Assembly (NCBI GenBank): GCA_035318985.1
Contig: DATHDP010000097.1
Span: 1-47,911 of the forward strand
Length of the DNA stretch: 47,911 nucleotides
Direction: 5' to 3'
Source: VBAS01 sp035318985
GTDB taxonomy: Bacteria; Bacteroidota; Bacteroidia; Chitinophagales; Chitinophagaceae
Positions 35,901-42,158 of the stretch are shown here, piece by piece. The notes under the pieces were generated by a model. The model ran no database searches. It had not been told where the DNA came from and saw only the letters and a program-made list of their open reading frames with translations. Each line of letters opens with the position of its first letter. Positions within the stretch are counted from its first letter, which is position 1. Position numbers and translations under genes: made by a program.

Positions 35901-36416
35901 GGTGGTACAATAACTATATCATTAACCAACTTGCCTGCAGACTTTCAACTTGCCTTGCTAAACAGTGGTGGTACTACATTGCAATCATCAACTAATAACG
36001 GCACTGCTAGCGAAACGATCAATGCAACGGTTTCACCAGGCACTTATTATGCAAAAGTTTATCCAAAAAGCAATGGAGCATTTAATGCAAACTCCTGTTA
36101 TACGTTAACAGTGCAAACTGGTACTGCCACCAGGATGAACCCTGAATTGGTGCAACTTTTAGAAAACAAGCTTTTTGTTTACCCTAACCCGGCAGGCTTC
36201 GAAGCAAATCTTGCATTTAAGTCAAAGACGAACGGCAATTCTGTGATCACGGTTATAAACCAATTAGGCAGTGTAGTTTTAAAACGGACAATTGCAGTAT
36301 ATGAAGGCGATAATATTAGAAGATTAGATGTGAGCTCATTGCCAAGCGGCATGTATTATATTAAAATGCAAAATGGCAGCGAAATACAAACTGCAAAAAT
36401 TATTATCACTAAGTAA
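32925..36416 (+). CDS. Secreted reprolysin-like zinc metalloprotease with FN3 repeats, PPC and T9SS domains
   Basis: 1163 residues. Order: signal peptide (1-20, ending LAFSQ), propeptide-like region (about 21-200), metzincin catalytic domain (about 200-410) with H345-E346-x-x-H349-x5-H355 (HEVGHQLGANH) and Met-turn M377 in TIMGYAG. A beta region follows (about 420-668), then three FN3 modules starting at residues 669, 763 and 856. A bacterial pre-peptidase C-terminal domain comes next (about 949-1070) and a type A sorting domain (LFVYPNPAGFEANLAF..., ending KIIITK). It degrades external protein after type IX export. The FN3 units are nearly identical in DNA. A terminator follows, and the sigma operon upstream is on the same strand. 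Confidence 0.94.
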   Translation: MRKLLLVALVLLSFSTLAFSQADRFWSANNGDRNAIPTDKAVGRLTYPKDFKLFNLNLEPLRQELLSVVDRSSKHLSVITLPNANGELEQFEVYEASNFEPDLQARFPEIRAYSGKGITDKFATVKLSISPQGIQTMVFRTDKENEFIEPYSNDHRVYSVYKSHRDKGKFGWICSTEEQQLSSDINSAISGRIEGSSTGKIKTLRLAQSCNGEYSNWFGATSSSQVGLVLAAFNGTLTRCNGVYEKDLAVHLNLIANTTAVIYYNPSTDPYTTLSSWNKQLQTTLTNIIGAANYDIGHMFGASGGGGNAGCIGCVCVDASKGSGITSPADGIPQGDNFDIDYVVHEVGHQLGANHTFSMSLEGTGQNKEIGSGITIMGYAGITSQDVAPHSIDIFHETSIAQIQANLAAKTCPVSTTMTANHAPVIGATNNYIIPISTPFALTGSATDPENDVLTYCWEQNDNSTTSGASSVASPTKATGPNWLSFSPTASGTRTFPKLSTILAGLNVSGPLPGGDAGANTEALSSVSRTLNFRLTVRDNHPYVAGNTIGQTAFADVVVTVTNTAGPFTVTAPNTAVTWNAGSTATVTWNVNGTNAGSVNCANVNILLSTDGGATFPTVLTAATANDGSQLITVPASPGSLCRVKVEAVGNIFFDISNANFTISGAPACGTPTGLSNTTPTETSTTVSWGAVSGAINYDVDYKTNAASQWINAATATTNLSVGLNSLTGATLYNWRVRANCSGSTSSYIQANFTTATPPPPPCGDPTGLSNTTPTETSTTVSWGAVSGADNYDVDYKTNASGTWINAATGTTSLSANLSSLTAGTLYNWRVRANCSSGAGNYVQANFTTATPPPPCGDPTGLLNTNTTEVSTTVTWNPVSGANNYDVDYKTNASGTWINAATATTSLSANLSGLTAGTLYNWRVRANCSSGSGNYVQANFTTSTPSVPCPGSYDVGNNDIIAGATTIPLNTDVYGLINVRGDNDHYKFIVTTGGTITISLTNLPADFQLALLNSGGTTLQSSTNNGTASETINATVSPGTYYAKVYPKSNGAFNANSCYTLTVQTGTATRMNPELVQLLENKLFVYPNPAGFEANLAFKSKTNGNSVITVINQLGSVVLKRTIAVYEGDNIRRLDVSSLPSGMYYIKMQNGSEIQTAKIIITK
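34929..35768 (+). repeat. Three near-identical FN3-coding repeats (282, 279 and about 279 bp)
   Basis: Units start at 34929, 35211 and 35490, each at a Cys-Gly codon pair following a Pro-rich linker. Units 2 and 3 share long exact runs (for example GATGTTGATTATAAAACAAA), including synonymous sites, which points to recent duplication or gene conversion. Confidence 0.9.
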
Positions 36417-36431
36417 GAATTATTTTATACT

Positions 36432-36467
36432 AAAAGAGGCTGCAATTTTGTAGCCTCTTTTTTTATC
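36432..36467. terminator. Bidirectional terminator after the metalloprotease gene
   Basis: AAAAGAGGCT (36432-36441) pairs exactly with AGCCTCTTTT (36452-36461); T-run on the plus strand and A-run on the other side, so yceI on the minus strand can use it too. Confidence 0.88.
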
Positions 36468-36485
36468 CTGTAACTATAAAATTAT

Positions 36486-37034
36486 TTATGCTGCATATGC
36501 AACTGCTTCTTTCACCAATTGAATGTTGGCATTGATTTTCACTTCGTCACCCAATAACACGCCACCCGTTTCTGAAGCAGCGCCAAAGCTCACTCCAAAA
36601 TCATGCCTGTTGATCTTGCCACTTACAGAAAAACCTGTTCTTGTATTTCCCCATGGATCTTTTGTTATACCGCCAAAGTCCGTATTTAGAATAACTTTTT
36701 TGCTTACACCCCGCATAGTTAATGTGCCATAAAGTTTGTATTCATCTTCACTTGTCTTGTCCATTCTTTCGCTATCAAAAGTTATTACCGGGTATTTTTC
36801 TGAATCAAAAAAATCTCCGTTCTTCAGATGTGCATCACGTTGTTCATTATTGGTGGAGATGGAATCCACTGTTGCTTCGAAATGCACTTTTGCTTTTGTG
36901 AAATCATCATTATCTGTTTCAACAGTTGCTTTAAACTCGTTGAATTGTCCGGTTACGGTTGATATCATCAGGTGCTTGATCTTGAATTGAAGTTCTGAAT
37001 GTGTTGGGTCCAGGGCCCATGTTTGATTTGCCAT
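36486..37034 (-). CDS. YceI family protein
   Basis: 182 residues from ATG 37034; the longer frame from a GTG at 37058 would overlap the -7 box and is not preferred. The N-terminus ANQTWALDPTHSELQFKIKH is the standard YceI opening, and the sequence continues with VHFEATVDSISTNNEQRDAH and GFSVSGKINRHDFGVSFGAA. The YceI fold is a lipocalin-like beta-barrel that binds polyisoprenoid chains in the TTHA0802 structure. No signal peptide is present, so this form is cytoplasmic. It is divergent from an HxlR regulator with shared operators, so it is probably its target. Such pairs often respond to electrophile or redox stress. Confidence 0.92.
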   Translation of the reverse strand: MANQTWALDPTHSELQFKIKHLMISTVTGQFNEFKATVETDNDDFTKAKVHFEATVDSISTNNEQRDAHLKNGDFFDSEKYPVITFDSERMDKTSEDEYKLYGTLTMRGVSKKVILNTDFGGITKDPWGNTRTGFSVSGKINRHDFGVSFGAASETGGVLLGDEVKINANIQLVKEAVAYAA

Positions 37035-37057
37035 AATTATTTTTTTTGTTTCGGACA

Positions 37058-37065
37058 CAAAGATA
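37058..37065 (-). promoter_or_regulatory. -7 box of yceI
   Basis: On the minus strand TATCTTTG matches TAnnTTTG and lies 24 nt before the ATG. The expected -33 region falls inside the operator array. Confidence 0.55.
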
Positions 37066-37074
37066 CATACCTTT

Positions 37075-37116
37075 ACTATACTTTTTATAGTACTATACCA
37101 AAGTATAGCACTATAC
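37075..37116. promoter_or_regulatory. Operator array of five ACTATAC-type half-sites between yceI and hxlR
   Basis: ACTATAC stands at 37075-37081, 37092-37098 and 37110-37116, and inverted copies at 37086-37091 (TATAGT) and 37103-37108 (GTATAG). These form four overlapping dyads, including the perfect palindrome TATAGTACTATA (37086-37097). The array overlaps both divergent promoters, which suits autoregulation and co-repression by the HxlR protein. Confidence 0.8.
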
Positions 37117-37121
37117 TTTTG
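37114..37121 (+). promoter_or_regulatory. -7 box of the hxlR gene
   Basis: TACTTTTG matches TAnnTTTG, overlaps the last operator half-site, and lies 28 nt before the ATG at 37149. Confidence 0.5.
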
Positions 37122-37148
37122 GAAAGCGACCTAAAAAATCAAAAAATC

Positions 37149-37517
37149 ATGGTATCAAAAGTTAAGGAAAACGAAAGAACGCATGAAACTTGTACAAAAG
37201 CATTGATTCCTGTGCGGGATGCATTGGATATTTTAAGCGGTAAATGGAAATTGCCTATTATTCTTGCTTTGCAATTTGGCAATAAGCGGTTTAGTGAACT
37301 TGCTAAACAGGTGCATGGCATCACTGATAAAATGTTGTCAAAGGAATTAAGAGAGCTGGAGATGAATGAGCTTGTAAAGCGGACAGTATATGATTCCGTT
37401 CCAGTAGTAGTAGAATATTCGATGACGCCTTATGGCGAAACGCTGGAAAAATTAATTGAAGAATTACAGGTCTGGGGAACCCAACATAGAAAACGAATAT
37501 TAAGAAAAGGAAAGTAG
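37149..37517 (+). CDS. HxlR family winged-helix transcriptional regulator
   Basis: 122 residues from ATG 37149; the open frame upstream to 36999 overlaps yceI and both promoters and is not coding. The start CTKALIPVRDALDILSGKWK with Cys near the N-terminus, the helix-turn-helix RFSELAKQVHGITDKMLSKE, and the wing (VKRTVYDSVPVVVEYSMTPY) are standard HxlR. Members bind DNA as dimers and many sense aldehydes, quinones or thiol oxidation through the N-terminal Cys. Here Cys14 is the only obvious candidate. The operator array upstream fits binding by this protein. Confidence 0.92.
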   Translation: MVSKVKENERTHETCTKALIPVRDALDILSGKWKLPIILALQFGNKRFSELAKQVHGITDKMLSKELRELEMNELVKRTVYDSVPVVVEYSMTPYGETLEKLIEELQVWGTQHRKRILRKGK

Positions 37518-37530
37518 TAGAAAGTAATAT

Positions 37531-37665
37531 TTATCTGTATTGTCTTTTTCTTTTATGCATATTCCTGGAAAATATTTCTTTCGGGATCATCATCAATGCA
37601 TGCCATGTCCATTTTAAAGATACCCGTATTAATCTGATTATGTAAGGCAATTTTTTCCTTCTCAT
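37531..37665 (-). CDS. Small basic protein, paralogue A (44 residues)
   Basis: An ATG frame of 44 codons with TAA. The protein starts MRRKKLPYIIRLIRVSLKWT and ends FSRNMHKRKRQYR. It aligns with paralogue B at both ends: MRR-K-P--IRL-R--K--W-AL at the N-terminus and NM-KRK...RQYR at the C-terminus, with B having an extra insert. Very rich in Arg and Lys with an amphipathic centre; no TM helix, no signal, no Cys. The conservation of residues rather than just DNA, the equal stop context and the duplicated promoter make it a probable gene. Function unknown: nucleic-acid binding or membrane-active peptide are both possible. Confidence 0.65.
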   Translation of the reverse strand: MRRKKLPYIIRLIRVSLKWTWHALMMIPKEIFSRNMHKRKRQYR

Positions 37666-37701
37666 CGTAATAATAATTTAGGAGATTGACGTTAAGGTTT
37701 C

Positions 37702-37730
37702 TAAAAAGTATTAATTGAAACTAAAGACAA
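37702..37730 (-). promoter_or_regulatory. Promoter of small gene A
   Basis: On the minus strand TTG (37728-37730), a 17-nt spacer and TACTTTTTA, followed by the element AGAAACCTTAACGTCA that recurs before gene B. The TTG is part of TTGTCTTTA, also repeated before gene B. Confidence 0.55.
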
Positions 37731-37757
37731 CAGTGGAGTATTATCTGTATTGTCTTT
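37723..37757 (-). promoter_or_regulatory. Hairpin joining the end of gene B and the promoter of gene A
   Basis: AAAGACAA (37723-37730 on the plus strand) is the complement of TTGTCTTT (37750-37757). In the transcript of gene B it forms an 8-bp stem over the stop codon; the same bases form the -33 region of gene A. Confidence 0.5.
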
Positions 37758-37902
37758 CACTCACTTTTTTTCTTTTCGGCATGTTCCAAAAGTTTACTTC
37801 TTTTTCATGATATGGATCATTCGGTATTGTTAATGCATACCACACACTCTTGAATGCAAGCCTCGTGAGTCTTATGAAATGAGGCATTTTTCTTCTGCGC
37901 AT
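37741..37902 (-). CDS. Small basic protein, paralogue B (53 residues)
   Basis: An ATG frame of 53 codons with TAA. The protein starts MRRRKMPHFIRLTRLAFKSV, has an acidic/aromatic insert (YALTIPNDPYHEKEVNFWN) and ends MPKRKKVSERQYR. It shares 13 of the first 24 residues with A, most other positions being conservative swaps, and the same C-terminal NM-KRK...RQYR. The last 17 nt before its stop (AAAGACAATACAGATAA) match those of A except that A has one extra A at the left side. It lies 75 nt upstream of gene A in the direction of transcription, and 125 nt beyond the nuclease gene stop. Function unknown. Confidence 0.65.
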   Translation of the reverse strand: MRRRKMPHFIRLTRLAFKSVWYALTIPNDPYHEKEVNFWNMPKRKKVSERQYR

Positions 37903-37952
37903 AGGAATTTAGTTTACAAGTGCAATTTACTTTCAAAAAGAAATGAACCCAA

Positions 37953-37968
37953 TACCACTTTGGTGGTA
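37953..37968. repeat. Short hairpin in the leader of small gene B
   Basis: TACCAC-TTTG-GTGGTA, a 6-bp stem with a 4-nt loop, about 50 nt before the ATG of B; it is absent from the shorter leader of A. Confidence 0.6.
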
Positions 37969-37986
37969 AGTGACGTTAAAGTTTTC

Positions 37987-38016
37987 TAAATGTAAACTGC
38001 TTGTTCCAACGCAAAA
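37987..38016 (-). promoter_or_regulatory. Promoter of small gene B
   Basis: On the minus strand TTG (38012-38014, within TTTTG), a 17-nt spacer and TACATTTA (37987-37994), then AGAAAACTTTAACGTCA, the same block as before gene A. The leader is about 75 nt. Confidence 0.55.
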
Positions 38017-38027
38017 GACAATAGAAG

Positions 38028-38822
38028 CTACCCGAAAATTGAATTTAGCAGACCGGCAAGACGAACACCGCCTTTTAATAATTGATTGTTCAGCATTTCG
38101 ATATAGTCAAAGTTGTAACGAAAACTAAGCTTTGGTTCTGGTTGAGTAACACTATTATAAATTTTTCCGGCAAGTTGATATGATTCAAAAAACCACTCAT
38201 TCATCGGTTGTTCCTGCCATTGTTTGCGTTGTTCTTTGGTTGTATGATTGATCCAAGTAGCATATTCGGTGTAACTGAGTTTTTGGAATTCAATTAATTT
38301 TTCATCCCATAAGCTATGCAGGTTTGTTGATTCACCAAACCATTGTAATCGAATGCGGTTGCCACCCAGGTCTTCAAACTGTCCAACATGCAGAGGCTGG
38401 TGTATATCGCCGGCTATGTGGATCAACAGGCGCAGGTACATTTGTTTTTTCTCAAGCGGTAATTGTTTGTTTTTTAATTCGGCGATCAGGAAGTTAAGTT
38501 TCGTGTATGCATTTGTCAAGGTATCATTTCCTAATGCAGCATTGAATTCAGTTTGTGATAAACCTTGTTTTACATTTATATAATGCCAGGTACTTAAATA
38601 ATTAAACGTAGAATCAGATTTAATAAAATCCGGCCAATTACTTGTGATGGCTATGGATTCATCACCTAATATTTCACGGATAGCTTTCCTTGCCTTATTG
38701 CTGAGATAGCTGTCAGCGATCTCGCCTACTATACGATGACCATTCTGTCCCCACCATGCAAAAGATGAAATAGAAACTGCAATAAAAGTTGTGGTTAGTA
38801 GTAAAAATTTAAAACGCCTCAT
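38028..38822 (-). CDS. S1/P1 family nuclease
   Basis: 264 residues with a signal peptide (about 1-22, ending SSFA), leaving W23 as the mature N-terminus, which in S1/P1 enzymes binds zinc through its amino group. Further ligand motifs are present: GQNGHRIVGEIA, SNWPDFIKSD, WHYINV, HIAGDIHQPLHVG, GGNRI and LHSLWDEKL. These three-zinc enzymes cut single-stranded DNA and RNA and remove 3' phosphates. A periplasmic or secreted role in nucleic-acid scavenging is likely. The length matches the family. The gene is divergent from the metzincin at 38917. Confidence 0.93.
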   Translation of the reverse strand: MRRFKFLLLTTTFIAVSISSFAWWGQNGHRIVGEIADSYLSNKARKAIREILGDESIAITSNWPDFIKSDSTFNYLSTWHYINVKQGLSQTEFNAALGNDTLTNAYTKLNFLIAELKNKQLPLEKKQMYLRLLIHIAGDIHQPLHVGQFEDLGGNRIRLQWFGESTNLHSLWDEKLIEFQKLSYTEYATWINHTTKEQRKQWQEQPMNEWFFESYQLAGKIYNSVTQPEPKLSFRYNFDYIEMLNNQLLKGGVRLAGLLNSIFG

Positions 38823-38916
38823 GTGGTTTATTTTGCCGCGAAGGTAATAGCTATGCCATTATCAACAAAGAAAGAAGAAGGGAAGTAGAAACTCATCATT
38901 ATTTTATCTTTAAATA

Positions 38917-39582
38917 ATGAAAAAAATTTGGAATGGAATAAAAGGAAGCACAAGAATAGCTATCAGGCTCATTGTCGAAACCGTTCATCGGCTTGTTATA
39001 AACGTATTTGATACATTATTTGGATTTTTAAATTGGCCCGAAAAAAATTTACGTGTCACGATCTTTATTCTGCAAAATACGCAAGCTAATCCTGTTGTTT
39101 CGCCAGATGATCTTGATACGGCAATAGAATATGCAAAAAGATCCTTCAAAAAAAACTTTAATACCAGGTTGCTACCATATAAAACCGGTCAACAATTTGC
39201 TGAAGTGTTACAAGAGAAAGCACCACATGAAGCATTATATACAAAAGGAAGCATTGGCGCATTAGCCGAAGAGTTTACCGTTACCGGTAGTTTTTTTGCG
39301 TCTAACCTTAGCGGATCATTTTATCCTGTCACAGCATTTGTTGTTTTTGATATTGATCATGCATCTGGTTGCTCTCTTGGACCTCTTACTGATTATGTAA
39401 CATTAGATCCCGATGGAGCAAAAAATGCTTCAACATTGGCACATGAGATCGCACATGCTTGTGGTTTATGGCATGTGTCGTCAAAATCAAACCTTTTGTG
39501 GCGAACTTCTGACAGGGGAGATGAAGTGAAATGGTGGCAAAAGAATATCTTTCGCAGCTCGAGGCATGTCACTTATTGGTAG
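38917..39582 (+). CDS. Metzincin-like zinc protease without a clear signal peptide
   Basis: 221 residues. The zinc site is H176-E177-x-x-H180-x5-H186 (AHEIAHACGLWH), the metzincin consensus. The N-terminal 45 residues are an amphipathic, Val/Ile-rich stretch (TRIAIRLIVETVHRLVINVF) that lacks a signal-cleavage site, so the protein may be membrane-associated or cytoplasmic. A canonical Met-turn is not evident after the zinc site; NLLWRTSDRGDEVKWW occupies that place. A Cys in the helix (HAC) and another in SGCSLG could be redox-active. The protein substrate is unknown. Confidence 0.7.
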   Translation: MKKIWNGIKGSTRIAIRLIVETVHRLVINVFDTLFGFLNWPEKNLRVTIFILQNTQANPVVSPDDLDTAIEYAKRSFKKNFNTRLLPYKTGQQFAEVLQEKAPHEALYTKGSIGALAEEFTVTGSFFASNLSGSFYPVTAFVVFDIDHASGCSLGPLTDYVTLDPDGAKNASTLAHEIAHACGLWHVSSKSNLLWRTSDRGDEVKWWQKNIFRSSRHVTYW

Positions 39583-39650
39583 AATGATGGTGTGTATTAA
39601 TTAATTGTTTACAGCAGAATTTTATTTAAATTCATTTCTTATTGTTTGCC

Positions 39651-40184
39651 ATGGATCGCCGCAAAGCCATAAAAAATCTTGCCATTGTTTCAGGTGGATT
39701 GATCACACTTCCCCAGTGGATGGTGAGTTGTGGAGTAAGCGACACAACTATTCATCAATCTTCTTTCTCAATTGCCGAACAAAAAATTCTTGCAAGTATC
39801 ACTGATACTATCATTCCCGCTGGTAATAGCATTGGCGCTTTATCAGTTGGCGTTGATAAGTTCCTTCAAAAACTTATTGATGATTGTTATGAAAAGGATG
39901 TGCAGGACAATGTAAAAGCACAATTAAGATCATTGGACGAATCAGCAAAAGCAGCAAATAAAAAATCATTTGCTGATTGTACACAAGCCCAGCGGGAAGA
40001 ATTACTATTAAAATTATCCGCCTCAGAGATCAAACCAGAAAAAGATTTTTTCGACTTAATAAAATCAGAGACAATAAGAGGGTTCAATACATCGCAGAAA
40101 GTAATGCAGGAATATCTTGGCTATCAAGTAGCACCGGGGCATTACTACGGTTCTGTAGATGTAAAAACATCAGATCATGCCTGA
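39651..40184 (+). CDS. Gluconate 2-dehydrogenase subunit 3 family protein
   Basis: 177 residues from ATG 39651. The start MDRRKAIKNLAIVSGGLITL is a Tat-type signal; MVSC at about residue 27 could be a lipobox. After it comes the subunit 3 fold: FSIAEQKILASITDTIIPAG, AQREELLLKLSAS and the C-terminal TRGFNTS-like segment with YLGYQVAPGHYYG. In membrane-bound sugar dehydrogenases this small subunit partners a GMC flavoprotein and helps its export through Tat. The gene overlaps the GMC gene by 8 nt, which is direct support for that pairing. Confidence 0.88.
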   Translation: MDRRKAIKNLAIVSGGLITLPQWMVSCGVSDTTIHQSSFSIAEQKILASITDTIIPAGNSIGALSVGVDKFLQKLIDDCYEKDVQDNVKAQLRSLDESAKAANKKSFADCTQAQREELLLKLSASEIKPEKDFFDLIKSETIRGFNTSQKVMQEYLGYQVAPGHYYGSVDVKTSDHA

Positions 40185-41865
40185 AGATAAAAAAAGAACA
40201 TATGATGCTATCGTCATTGGTTCCGGTGCCAGCGGTGGTTGGGCCGCCAAAGAACTTTGTGATAAAGGATTAAAAACATTGGTGCTTGAACGTGGCCGTA
40301 ATGTTGAGCATGTAAAAGATTATCCAACTGCATCTAAGGCTCCATGGGAGTTTGATCATCGCGGCACTGTCTCAATTGAACAACGTAAAAATTTACAAGG
40401 CGCAAGAAATCTTCGGGAAGAAACTTTGCATTGGGCATTGAAAGATGATGAACAGCCTTTCATCCAGGAAAAACCATTCCGCTGGGTTCGGGGTTATCAT
40501 GTAGGTGGCAAATCATTATTATGGGCAAGACAAACACAGCGATGGAGTGATTATGATTTTGAAGGCCCCACGAGAGATGGTTTTGCTGTTGACTGGCCCA
40601 TCCGCTACAAAGACATGGAAGAGTGGTATAGTTATGTTGAAAAATTTGCAGGCATTGCAGGCAACAGAGATGGTTTGCCTGAGTTACCCGATAGCATAGT
40701 GATGCCTGCTTTTGAAACAAGCGCCATTGAAAATTATTTTAAAGAGAATTTACAAAAGAATTTTACTGACCGTCATCTTATAGCAGCAAGATGTGCACAC
40801 ATCACCGATCCACAACAGATACATGTTGAACAGGGTAGAAGTAAATGCCAGAATCAAACAATGTGTAACAGGGGTTGTATTTATGGCGCATACTTTAGCA
40901 GTAATGCATCCACAATTCCATGGGCATTAAAAACAGGCAATCTAACTATCAGGCCACATTCGGTTGTTCATTCAATAATTTATGATGATAAAAAAGGTAA
41001 AGCAACCGGCGTAAGGATCATTGACGGCACTACAAAAGAGATGATTGAGTTTTATGCAAACGTAATTTTTGTAAATGCATCCGCATTAAATAGTAATGCG
41101 ATCTTGTTGAATTCAACCTCAACCAGGTTCTCAAATGGTTTGGGAAATGACAGTGGCTTACTTGGGAAATATGTTTCATGGCATAACTATCGTGGCAAGG
41201 CCAATGCTACATTTGAAGGACTTAAAGACAAAAAAACCGATGGCCGTAGCCCGAGCTATAGTTATGTACCACGTTTTAGAAATGTATTCAAACAGGAAAT
41301 GGATTTTTTAAGAGGTTATGCGATCGGAGTTGCCGGAGGACGAGGAACGTTTTCAAATACCGACATGATCGGCGACCAATTAAGAGAAAATTTATTAAAG
41401 CCCGAATTGGGCGGTTGGTATATCAGTACCTGGATGATGGGTGAATGTGTGCCGTTGGAAAAAAATCATGTTCGGTTATCAAAGGATCTGAAAGATAAAT
41501 ATGGCATTCCTCAATTGATCGTTTCATGCGAATGGAGTGAGAATGATGATAAAATGGTTGCTGATTATATTGAACAAACAAAACTGATGTTTGAAAAAGC
41601 CGGATTTATAAATATAAAAGCAGAAGATACGCAATCGCCGCCGGGATCTGATATACATGAAATGGGTGGTGTTCGCATGGGGCATGATCCTAAAACTTCT
41701 TTATTGAATAAGTGGAACCAGCTGCATCATTGCAAAAATGTTTTTGTTACAGATGGAGCTTGTATGACGTCGACCGGTTCACAGAATCCAACTTTGACAT
41801 ATATGGCAATAACTGCAAGAGCGGCTAATTATGCAATCGAAGAGTTGAAGAAAGGAAATATTTAA
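40177..41865 (+). CDS. GMC family FAD-dependent sugar/glucoside dehydrogenase
   Basis: 562 residues. The FAD motif VIGSGASGG lies at residues 14-22 and the second GMC motif near 108 (YHVGGKSLLWARQTQRW). A Cys-rich segment (CQNQTMCNRGCIYGAYFSS) is typical of the membrane-bound gluconate/glucoside dehydrogenases, and the C-terminal SDIHEMGGVRMG and GSQNPTLTYMAITARAA carry the catalytic His and Asn. It has no signal of its own, in line with piggyback Tat export with subunit 3. The best functional guess is glucoside 3-dehydrogenase, from its neighbours. Electrons would pass to a cytochrome c that is not encoded here. Confidence 0.88.
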   Translation: MPEDKKRTYDAIVIGSGASGGWAAKELCDKGLKTLVLERGRNVEHVKDYPTASKAPWEFDHRGTVSIEQRKNLQGARNLREETLHWALKDDEQPFIQEKPFRWVRGYHVGGKSLLWARQTQRWSDYDFEGPTRDGFAVDWPIRYKDMEEWYSYVEKFAGIAGNRDGLPELPDSIVMPAFETSAIENYFKENLQKNFTDRHLIAARCAHITDPQQIHVEQGRSKCQNQTMCNRGCIYGAYFSSNASTIPWALKTGNLTIRPHSVVHSIIYDDKKGKATGVRIIDGTTKEMIEFYANVIFVNASALNSNAILLNSTSTRFSNGLGNDSGLLGKYVSWHNYRGKANATFEGLKDKKTDGRSPSYSYVPRFRNVFKQEMDFLRGYAIGVAGGRGTFSNTDMIGDQLRENLLKPELGGWYISTWMMGECVPLEKNHVRLSKDLKDKYGIPQLIVSCEWSENDDKMVADYIEQTKLMFEKAGFINIKAEDTQSPPGSDIHEMGGVRMGHDPKTSLLNKWNQLHHCKNVFVTDGACMTSTGSQNPTLTYMAITARAANYAIEELKKGNI

Positions 41866-41983
41866 ACCCCTGTCCCCTAAAGGGGTGATTTAGATACAAT
41901 AGTTCTTTTTATTTTTTAATTTAAGACAGATGAAAGTATAGGTATGTTACCAGCTTAAGTAATTCTTTTCAACTTTGGTTGCA

Positions 41984-42009
41984 CAGTTTACCCAGAGCGA
42001 AGCGAAGGG
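41984..42009 (-). repeat. 26-bp dispersed repeat, copy 2
   Basis: Exact reverse complement of 29568-29593, reading CAGTTTACCCAGAGCG... on the plus strand. Two inverted copies 12 kb apart in otherwise unrelated gaps show that it is a dispersed element. Confidence 0.85.
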
Positions 42010-42054
42010 CACTCTTATACATTTTGTTCGCTATTCAACTTTTGACAAGTAAAA

Positions 42055-42142
42055 GGGCTAAAGCCCGGTACACTTTGATTTGATTTAACCCCAGCCTTAA
42101 GGCTGGGGTTGTAAAAAATATGATCGAAATGGGCTTTAGCCC
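42055..42142. repeat. Nested palindrome: 12-bp outer inverted repeat around a perfect 24-bp palindrome
   Basis: The outer arms are GGGCTAAAGCCC (42055-42066) and GGGCTTTAGCCC (42131-42142), exact complements. The inner palindrome at 42087-42110 starts AACCCCAGCC and reads the same on both strands. The end is 17 nt before the ATG of the isomerase gene, so it lies in that gene's leader. Confidence 0.9.
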
Positions 42143-42158
42143 ACAAAAAAATAAAACA

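Larger units (their letters stand above)
41866..42158. repeat. Mosaic of three intergenic repeat elements
   Basis: 293 nt between the GMC and isomerase genes. It begins 2 nt after the GMC stop with a CCCCTAAAGGGG hairpin (41874-41885), holds copy 2 of the 26-bp repeat (41984-42009), and ends with the nested palindrome at 42055-42142. It contains no gene. Confidence 0.8.

Noticed and set aside
36999..37148. N-terminal extension of the HxlR frame
   Set aside because: It runs through the start of yceI, both promoters and the operator array; HxlR homology begins after ATG 37149.
39605..39805. 66-codon plus-strand frame overlapping the subunit 3 gene
   Set aside because: It is out of frame with the Tat signal and the conserved subunit 3 domain.
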